Shown one piece after another: positions 7,960 to 13,236 of a DNA stretch of 19,617 bases. A program made the position numbers and the translations under genes. Position 1 is the stretch's first letter, and each line of letters opens with the position of its first letter. Source of the DNA: Bacteroidales bacterium (GTDB lineage Bacteria; Bacteroidota; Bacteroidia; Bacteroidales; UBA3663). The notes under the pieces are model-generated. The model saw only the letters and a program-made list of their open reading frames with translations. It made no database searches and had not been told where the DNA came from. The DNA lies in assembly GCA_016293065.1 (NCBI GenBank), contig JAEDEY010000034.1, positions 1-19,617 on the forward strand, written 5' to 3'.

Positions 7960-7982
7960 TTGTAAATATTTCGTATTTACAA
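7960..7982. promoter_or_regulatory. Perfect 9-bp dyad upstream of asnB
   Basis: TTGTAAATA (7960-7968) is followed after 5 bp (TTTCG) by its exact reverse complement (7974-7982). The centre is about 35 bp upstream of the asnB start codon. The shape is that of a dimeric-regulator operator; in RNA it would also form a 9-bp AT-rich hairpin with a 5-nt loop. The same 9-mer half-site occurs once at 12878-12886 in the glnN leader. Confidence 0.5.
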
Positions 7983-8071
7983 GAAACCAAAGAAAAAGAA
8001 GAAAGAGAATTGTCCATAAATAATCTTCGTTTTTCTTTGCTTTCTTGTCTTTTCAGATAGTTTTGACTAAA

Positions 8072-8791
8072 TTACAGTTGGAATGCGAAACCGGCATAGA
8101 AGTGGCAGTTCTGTGAGCATGGGTTGGCTGAAACACCCATATATACAGGAACTGTGATCTTGTCGCCGATGCTGAATTCCTTGGTGGCTTTGATAGCGAG
8201 CTCTGTCACTGCAAAGCCTGATGTTCCGTAGAATGAAGTGGCATAAGGCACTGCACCTACTGCTGCCTCCCAGTCGCATGATACGAAACTGAATGGAACG
8301 CCAATCTCGAAGTATGAAGAATAGGCACGGTCGCCATCCTCGTTCACGCCATCGTTGCCAGCGAAGTTGGTGTACCACTGGAGGCTGAGACAGCCGAAGT
8401 CGTAACCGATGTTGCCTTCAAACACGTGATTGGTGCTGTGGGAGTTGTAACGGAAGTAGCGGTTCTTGCCATCGAGACCGGCATTGAACCAGTAGTCGGT
8501 CACTCCGATGTTGAATCCACCTGCGCTATATCCCAATGTGAGGTCGAACTCCTTGGTGTCGTCGGCAGAAGTCAGTCCTACGCTTCCCCATGCACTGAGC
8601 GAGAGTCCCTTGTAGCTGATGCCCAATCCCGGCTGGATAGAGGCATTGCCAAGCTCCTGACCACGCCATACATACTGGCTGACTACATCGACAGCCATCG
8701 ATCCTTCTACTTTGTCCTGTGCCTTGGTGACAAAACAGGTGCAAGTACACATACCAGCAACAACGATAAACCTTAAAACTTTCATAATCAT
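8072..8791 (-). CDS. Outer-membrane beta-barrel protein of unknown function
   Basis: The 239-residue protein has a probable Sec signal peptide (basic start, hydrophobic 6-20, likely cleavage after Ala24 in VTKAQ). Its body has alternating polar and hydrophobic strands rich in Gly, Tyr and Trp. An N-terminal segment VSQYVWRGQ at about 37-45 resembles the YV(W/Y)RG start of a group of small conserved outer-membrane proteins. The C-terminal strand HFYAGFAFQL has the aromatic alternation of a barrel-closing strand. The second ATG (8785) may be the true start. Its place between amtB and asnB suggests a role in uptake or sensing of nitrogenous compounds, but that is inference from context. The leader shares an 11-bp word with that of glnN. 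Confidence 0.8.
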   Translation of the reverse strand: MIMKVLRFIVVAGMCTCTCFVTKAQDKVEGSMAVDVVSQYVWRGQELGNASIQPGLGISYKGLSLSAWGSVGLTSADDTKEFDLTLGYSAGGFNIGVTDYWFNAGLDGKNRYFRYNSHSTNHVFEGNIGYDFGCLSLQWYTNFAGNDGVNEDGDRAYSSYFEIGVPFSFVSCDWEAAVGAVPYATSFYGTSGFAVTELAIKATKEFSIGDKITVPVYMGVSANPCSQNCHFYAGFAFQL

Positions 8792-8815
8792 AAATTTTTT
8801 AGTCAGAACCTATAC

Positions 8816-8833
8816 TTAATCTGCCATGATTGC
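8816..8833. promoter_or_regulatory. Candidate regulatory word shared with the glnN control region
   Basis: TTAATCTGCCA (8816-8826) is identical to 13000-13010 upstream of glnN, in the same orientation relative to the gene. In both places an ATTTGC- or ATTGC-type word follows 2-4 bp later (TGATTGC here, ACTATTTGC at glnN). It lies 25-42 bp upstream of the first outer-membrane protein start codon. On the minus strand a TTTG and a TAGGTTC flank most of it with 20 bp spacing, a weak promoter match. Confidence 0.35.
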
Positions 8834-8840
8834 AAACAAC

Positions 8841-8912
8841 AAACTACTCATTACTGAAAAACTTCGGAATGGTCATGACACACTAAGTATGGATTCCTAT
8901 TGTTAGTAGTTT
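8841..8912 (-). other. Long-range inverted repeat between amtB and the outer-membrane protein gene
   Basis: AAACTACT (8841-8848) and AGTAGTTT (8905-8912) are exact reverse complements and enclose most of the 127-bp gap. Inside, GGAAT and ATTCC on the minus strand can pair as a second stem, followed by GAAGTTTTTC. The nested fold could act as a weak terminator or processing site between the two genes. Confidence 0.3.
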
Positions 8913-8918
8913 CTTGAA

Positions 8919-10160
8919 TTAGTTATAACAGCTCTCACCATGTTCATATACATCGAGACCTTCTTCCTCAATGCGCTTGTCGCAACGGATGCCGTGAGTA
9001 TATTTGATGACGTTGAAGAGGATCATACCTGCGATGAAAGCAAATACGCCTACAGTCACTGCACCAAGGGCCTGAACGCCAACCGAGCACTCAACACCGT
9101 CGATCGAGCTGTCGCAGAACACACCAGTGAGGATAGTGCCGACAAGACCACCAACACCGTGAACAGAAACAGCACCTACTGGATCATCGATCTTGAGCTT
9201 CTTGTCGATGAAGCTAACTGAGAAGCACATGATGGCTGAAGTGATGACACCGATCAGGGCAGCAGAACCAACGCTCACGCAGTCGCAGCCTGCAGTGATG
9301 CCGACCAAGCCAGCGAGTACACCGTTGCACACCATTGAGAGAGATGGCTTGCCATCGACAATCCAGGTGTAGGCGAGTGCTGCAATACCACCAGTAGCGG
9401 CTGCCATGTTGGTTGTGACAAATACGTGGCTCATGCTTACTGCATTGTCGTAACCAGTAGCGGCTACCGTGCTACAAGGATTGAAGCCGAACCAGCCCAT
9501 CCAGAGGATGAAGACACCGAGTGCACAGAATGCGAGGTTGTGACCTGGGATAGCACGACTATTGCCGTTCTTGTCGTACTTGCCGACACGAGGACCAAGG
9601 ACGATGGCACCAGCAAGGGCGAGAGCACCACCGCAGAGGTGAACCACTGTGCTGCCTGCAAAGTCGTGGAAGCCGAGTTCTGAGAGCCAGCCGCCTCCCC
9701 ATGACCAGTGGCCTTCGAATGGATAGATGAATGCTGAGATCAGGATGCTGTAGAGCACATACATCGAGAACTTAGTGCGTTCGGCCATTGCGCCAGAGAC
9801 GATGGTGGCAGTTGTTGCGCAGAACACAGTCTGGAAGATGAAAGTAGCCTCGGCTGGCACGTTGCTGTCGCTGCCAATGAAACCGAAACCTTCCCAGCCA
9901 ATCCATGCATTGCCTGCACCATACATGAGAGAGAATCCGAGAACCCAGTACAGCACGGTGCCGCACATGAAGTCAACGAAGTTCTTCATCAGGATGTTGG
10001 CTGTGTTCTTCTGCTGTGTCAAACCTGCTTCGACAAATGCAAAGCCAGGCTGCATCCAGAACACCAACATTGCGCCTAACAGTACCCAAAGGGTATCCAA
10101 GCCATTCACAAAGTCTTTAGACTCCTCTACCACAGGAGCAACGATATCGAGCAAAATCAT
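8919..10160 (-). CDS. amtB: Ammonium transporter
   Basis: This 413-residue Amt-family channel conducts ammonium or ammonia across the inner membrane. The conserved hydrophobic segments of the family are visible from about residue 24 to 388. The pore twin histidines are His174 (STVVHLCGG) and His334 (VSVHGVGG), and Asp166 in FHDFAGS occupies the structural aspartate site. The segment GFAFVEAGL at 39-47 is also characteristic. The N-terminus lacks an obvious cleavable signal peptide. An AAGGAAA sequence 4-10 nt before the ATG is one of the better Shine-Dalgarno matches in the window. The gene follows glnK by 52 bp, the classic pairing in which P-II plugs the channel when nitrogen is ample. Confidence 0.97.
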   Translation of the reverse strand: MILLDIVAPVVEESKDFVNGLDTLWVLLGAMLVFWMQPGFAFVEAGLTQQKNTANILMKNFVDFMCGTVLYWVLGFSLMYGAGNAWIGWEGFGFIGSDSNVPAEATFIFQTVFCATTATIVSGAMAERTKFSMYVLYSILISAFIYPFEGHWSWGGGWLSELGFHDFAGSTVVHLCGGALALAGAIVLGPRVGKYDKNGNSRAIPGHNLAFCALGVFILWMGWFGFNPCSTVAATGYDNAVSMSHVFVTTNMAAATGGIAALAYTWIVDGKPSLSMVCNGVLAGLVGITAGCDCVSVGSAALIGVITSAIMCFSVSFIDKKLKIDDPVGAVSVHGVGGLVGTILTGVFCDSSIDGVECSVGVQALGAVTVGVFAFIAGMILFNVIKYTHGIRCDKRIEEEGLDVYEHGESCYN

Positions 10161-10212
10161 AATATTTCCTTGTTAAAGTTAAACATAAATACCAGGACTT
10201 ATCTGGTCATAA

Positions 10213-10560
10213 TTACTTCTTGTCTCTCAATACGGTATCGCCATTTTCGCCTGTGCGGATCGACCAGACATCGATCACCTCAGAAACGAAGATTCGTCCG
10301 TCGCCGACTTCACCGGTGTGGGCTACACGCTTGATGACATCGACCGTAGGCTGTACAAACATCTCGCGGCATACGATTGAAATCTTCATGCGCTCGATCA
10401 CATCTGTACTGTACTGCACACCACGATAGATGCGCTCCTGACGGCTCTGTCCGATACCATGGACAGGACAATACTCAAACCAATCGATATCGCTGCTCAG
10501 CAGCGCTTCCTTGACCTCTTCGAATTTGGTCTTGCGGATAATTGCTTCAATTTTTTTCAT
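10213..10560 (-). CDS. glnK: P-II family nitrogen regulatory protein
   Basis: The 115-residue protein is a complete P-II signal transducer. These trimers sense ATP/ADP and 2-oxoglutarate and gate AmtB. The start MKKIEAIIRKTKFEEVKEAL is typical. The T-loop carries Tyr45 and Tyr50 (RIYRGVQY), the latter at the site equivalent to the uridylylated Tyr51 of enterobacterial P-II. The B-loop signature HTGEVGDGRIFV occupies 81-92. Conservation of the tyrosine does not by itself show modification here. The gene sits between glnN and amtB, 52 bp before amtB, so it is named glnK rather than glnB by context. A weak AAGGT precedes the start. The 81-bp gap to glnN carries a dyad with the shared AACTATTTGC word, suggesting separate regulation. 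Confidence 0.95.
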   Translation of the reverse strand: MKKIEAIIRKTKFEEVKEALLSSDIDWFEYCPVHGIGQSRQERIYRGVQYSTDVIERMKISIVCREMFVQPTVDVIKRVAHTGEVGDGRIFVSEVIDVWSIRTGENGDTVLRDKK

Positions 10561-10602
10561 ACCTTAAAACACTTTGGCTAAAAAAATAATATTGTTGATG
10601 GT

Positions 10603-10627
10603 TATAACTATTTGCGTTATTATAGTT
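10603..10627. promoter_or_regulatory. Candidate nitrogen operator upstream of glnK
   Basis: TATAACTATTTGC (10603-10615) is identical over 13 bp to 13162-13174 upstream of gltB. Within it AACTAT (10606-10611) is mirrored by ATAGTT (10622-10627) after 10 bp, a 22-bp dyad. It lies in the 81-bp glnN-glnK gap, about 45-65 bp before the glnK start. Confidence 0.45.
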
Positions 10628-10641
10628 GTTGCTTGCTATGA

Positions 10642-12828
10642 TTAGCGGATCCAGAGCAGTTCACGATACTTTGGCATTGGCCAGATGTTGTCGTCAACAA
10701 TCTCTTCAAGCTTGTCGATAGGCTTGCGGATAGCATTGAATGACTCGGCAATTTCGTAATAGAGAATAGCCTTCTCGTAACCATCTTCGAGCTTGTTGGC
10801 AACCTTGCGCTTCTGTACCATCTCATCAACCTTGGTCTTGATGGTTGCGTTGTAGGCTGCAATCTTCTTGATGATGCACAACTCGTGAGAAGCCATTGTC
10901 TCCCACTCGACAGGGAAGAGGTTCTTCATCATAGCCACATTCTTGAGCAGTGTTGACTGATAGGTTGTTGCTGCAGGAATGATGTGGTTGATGGCGAGGT
11001 CGCCAAGCACACGGGCTTCGATCTGCACGAGCTTGATGTATGTCTCGAACTTGACCTCGTTGCGTGCTTCGAGTTCGGCAGCAGTGAATACTCCGAGCTT
11101 CTCGAACATTGCAACAGCCTCTGGCTTAACATTCTCGAGGAACATCTTTGGAACACAACGCTCGATGTCGAGACCACGCTTTTGAGCCTCGATAGGCCAT
11201 TCTTCGGCATAGCCGTTGCCATCGAAGCAAACAGTGTCGATGATCTCTGCAATGAGTGGCTTGAGTGTCTTCATCACAGCAACCTTCACGCTTGCGCCTG
11301 CAGCCATTTCCTTATCTACAGCAGCCTTGAAGTCGATGAGCTGTTCGGCTACCATAGCGTTGAGAGTAGTCATTGCCGATGAGCAGTTGGCCTTTGAGCC
11401 TACGGCACGGAACTCGAAACGGTTGCCTGTGAAAGCAAATGGCGATGTGCGGTTACGGTCGGTGTTATCGACAAAGATCTCTGGAATTTCGACAAGTCCG
11501 AGGTCGTAAGCCTGCTTGCCGGCAATCACGATGTCGGTATCGTCGCTCACGGTGAGGAGCTTGTGGAGCACATCGGTCATTGTCTTGCCAAGGAAGGCAG
11601 AGATGATTGCAGGAGGTGCTTCGTTGGCACCAAGACGGTGTGCGTTGGTTGCCGAAGCGATAGAAGCCTTGAGCAAGGCGCCATGGCGCTTCAATGACAT
11701 GAGGATGTTGACGAAGAATGTGACAAACTGGAGGTTTGACATCGGATCCTTGCCTGGGGCGAGGAGGATGACTCCTGTATCGGTACTGAGTGACCAGTTG
11801 TTGTGCTTGCCCGAACCGTTGATGCCGTCGAATGGCTTCTCGTGAAGCAGTACGCGGAATCCGTGGCGACGAGCCACCTTCTTCATTACGCCCATGATGA
11901 GCATGTTCTGATCGACAGCAAGGTTGGTTTCGCCGAAGATTGGAGCAAACTCAAACTGGTTAGGTGCAACCTCGTTGTGACGAGTCTTCATTGGGATGCC
12001 GAGGCGGAGACCCTGAATCTCAAGATCCTTCATGAACGCCTGGACACGAGTAGGAATCTGACCGAAATAGTGGTCGTCCATCTGCTGGTTCTTGCTTGAG
12101 CCGTGGCCCATGAGTGTGCGGCCTGTGGCTATGAGGTCAGGACGAGCAGCATAGAGAGCATCGTCAACAAGGAAATACTCCTGCTCCCAGCCGAGGTTGC
12201 TCTGTACGTGCTTGACATTTGGGTCGAAGAGCTGGCACACTGGCACTGCGGCATCGTTGACAGCCTTGAGAGCCTTCTTCAAAGGAGCTTTGTAGTCGAG
12301 AGCCTCACCAGTGTATGAGATGAACACTGTTGGGATGCAAAGGCAGTCGTCGAGGATGAACACAGGGCTTGTCGGGTCCCAGGCAGTATAGCCGCGTGCC
12401 TCGAATGTAGCACGGATACCTCCTGAAGGGAACGACGAAGCATCAGGCTCCTGCTGTACGAGGCTCTTGCCTTCGAATTCTTCGATCATGCCGCCCTTCC
12501 AGTCATATTCCATGAAAGAGTCGTGCTTCTCGGCTGTGGTCTCGGTGAGTGGCTGGAACCAGTGACAGCAGTGAGTCACACCATGCTCCATAGCCCATTG
12601 CTTCATGCCAGCTGCCACACCGTCGGCAACAGTACGGTCGAGGTGTTTGCCGTTGTCGATACAATCAAGCAATGACTTGAGGGTCTTTGCATCGAGATAC
12701 TTCTGCATCTTTTCGCGGTTGAAAACCAACTCCCCAAAATACTCTGAAGGACGTCCTTCTGGTGCAACCACTTCTACTGCATGCTTCTTGAACGCTTGTT
12801 CGATAGCATCAAATCTCAATTTGCTCAT
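10642..12828 (-). CDS. glnN: Glutamine synthetase type III
   Basis: This enzyme makes glutamine from glutamate, ammonium and ATP. At 728 residues it has the length of GSIII, the dodecameric class first described in Bacteroides, not the ~450-470 residues of GSI. An N-terminal GSIII-specific region (FGELVF at 31-36, FPSGGIRATFEARGYTAWDP at 133-152) precedes the catalytic core. The core carries GWEQEYFLVD at 213-222, MKTRHNEVAPNQFEF at 280-294 and EKPFDGINGSGKHNNWS at 330-346. The adenylylation-type tyrosine loop of GSI is not expected in this class. It starts the minus-strand nitrogen run and diverges from gltB across a 408-bp regulatory gap. A promoter at 12981-13012 would give a leader of about 145 nt. 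Confidence 0.97.
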   Translation of the reverse strand: MSKLRFDAIEQAFKKHAVEVVAPEGRPSEYFGELVFNREKMQKYLDAKTLKSLLDCIDNGKHLDRTVADGVAAGMKQWAMEHGVTHCCHWFQPLTETTAEKHDSFMEYDWKGGMIEEFEGKSLVQQEPDASSFPSGGIRATFEARGYTAWDPTSPVFILDDCLCIPTVFISYTGEALDYKAPLKKALKAVNDAAVPVCQLFDPNVKHVQSNLGWEQEYFLVDDALYAARPDLIATGRTLMGHGSSKNQQMDDHYFGQIPTRVQAFMKDLEIQGLRLGIPMKTRHNEVAPNQFEFAPIFGETNLAVDQNMLIMGVMKKVARRHGFRVLLHEKPFDGINGSGKHNNWSLSTDTGVILLAPGKDPMSNLQFVTFFVNILMSLKRHGALLKASIASATNAHRLGANEAPPAIISAFLGKTMTDVLHKLLTVSDDTDIVIAGKQAYDLGLVEIPEIFVDNTDRNRTSPFAFTGNRFEFRAVGSKANCSSAMTTLNAMVAEQLIDFKAAVDKEMAAGASVKVAVMKTLKPLIAEIIDTVCFDGNGYAEEWPIEAQKRGLDIERCVPKMFLENVKPEAVAMFEKLGVFTAAELEARNEVKFETYIKLVQIEARVLGDLAINHIIPAATTYQSTLLKNVAMMKNLFPVEWETMASHELCIIKKIAAYNATIKTKVDEMVQKRKVANKLEDGYEKAILYYEIAESFNAIRKPIDKLEEIVDDNIWPMPKYRELLWIR

Positions 12829-12980
12829 AACACAATTTTTTATAACGTATATTAATAATGTATATTACTTTTACCTCTTGTAAATATGCTGCTCTGTATA
12901 TTTTGTTAATCTTTTTTGTATATACATTTACTTTTGCATATTCTTGTAATAAGAATGTTTGTATTTTCTTATTTTCGTTG

Positions 12981-13012
12981 CAAATGTATAGTGTTTTGGT
13001 TAATCTGCCAAC
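12981..13012 (-). promoter_or_regulatory. glnN promoter
   Basis: On the minus strand TACATTTG (12981-12988, followed by C) matches the -7 consensus. GTTG (13009-13012) stands 20 bp upstream, a -33 element with one mismatch to TTTG. The -33 element lies inside the shared operator-like words at 13000-13019, so a bound regulator would touch the promoter. Confidence 0.6.
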
Positions 13013-13019
13013 TATTTGC
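13000..13019. promoter_or_regulatory. Candidate nitrogen operator at the glnN promoter
   Basis: Two shared words are fused here. TTAATCTGCCA (13000-13010) also occurs upstream of the outer-membrane protein gene. AACTATTTGC (13010-13019) also occurs upstream of glnK and gltB. The composite covers the glnN -33 element. Confidence 0.45.
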
Positions 13020-13087
13020 TCTAAAAAGTTCAAAAATACTAACATTTTCTTATTTTTAGCACTTAGAATATATAATTTTGCAACGGC

Positions 13088-13101
13088 TATTTTGCAAAAT
13101 A
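13088..13101. promoter_or_regulatory. 14-bp perfect palindrome in the glnN-gltB gap
   Basis: TATTTTGCAAAATA reads the same on both strands. Part of it, ATTTTGCAA, is repeated directly at 13075-13083. It lies about 76 bp upstream of the gltB -7 element and could be an activator or repressor site. The TAATTTTG at 13073-13080 also fits a plus-strand -7 element but lacks a -33 partner. Confidence 0.35.
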
Positions 13102-13161
13102 AGGCTTTATGAAAGTGAAAGTGATTAAAATGTAGCCTTTTTCCATTAAAAATAATGATAG

Positions 13162-13203
13162 TATAACTATTTGCTATATATTTGCGGTGACAAAAGCAAA
13201 TAG
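13162..13203 (+). promoter_or_regulatory. gltB promoter with flanking inverted operator half-sites
   Basis: TATATTTG (13177-13184, followed by C) is an exact -7 match; no TTTG is seen at the expected -33 position. CTATTTGC (13167-13174) ends 2 bp upstream of it, and its exact reverse complement GCAAATAG (13196-13203) lies 11 bp downstream of it, 21 bp apart. The geometry suggests a repressor-type operator enclosing the promoter. Inferred leader is about 45 nt. Confidence 0.5.
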
Positions 13204-13236
13204 ATAAACAAAAATATAAAGATTTAAGGTAAAGTT

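Larger units (their letters stand above)
12829..13236. other. Divergent control region between glnN and gltB
   Basis: This 408-bp AT-rich gap contains no gene. It holds the glnN promoter (12981-13012), the gltB -7 element (13177-13184), three copies of the CTATTTGC word (13012-13019, 13167-13174 and inverted at 13196-13203), a 14-bp palindrome (13088-13101), an ATTCTT/AAGAAT dyad with a 5-bp spacer (12940-12956) and a tandem GTATATTA repeat near 12847-12866. The long glnN leader occupies 12829 to about 12975. Confidence 0.7.

Noticed and set aside
7936..8071. A consensus promoter for asnB
   Set aside because: A TTTG is present 19 bp before TATTTACA, but the -7 match is poor. I kept only the dyad as a feature.
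8841..8912. A small RNA gene or tRNA in the amtB to outer-membrane protein gap
   Set aside because: No cloverleaf or T-arm pattern and no independent promoter; only inverted repeats can be supported.
12847..12866. The GTATATTA repeats as a CRISPR or iteron array
   Set aside because: Only two units in very AT-rich sequence, with no spacer pattern and no replication gene nearby.
4049..13236. A new defence or mobile system hidden in the cluster
   Set aside because: Every large frame belongs to a known nitrogen or amidotransferase family; no integrase, transposase, nuclease pair, toxin or terminal repeats were found.
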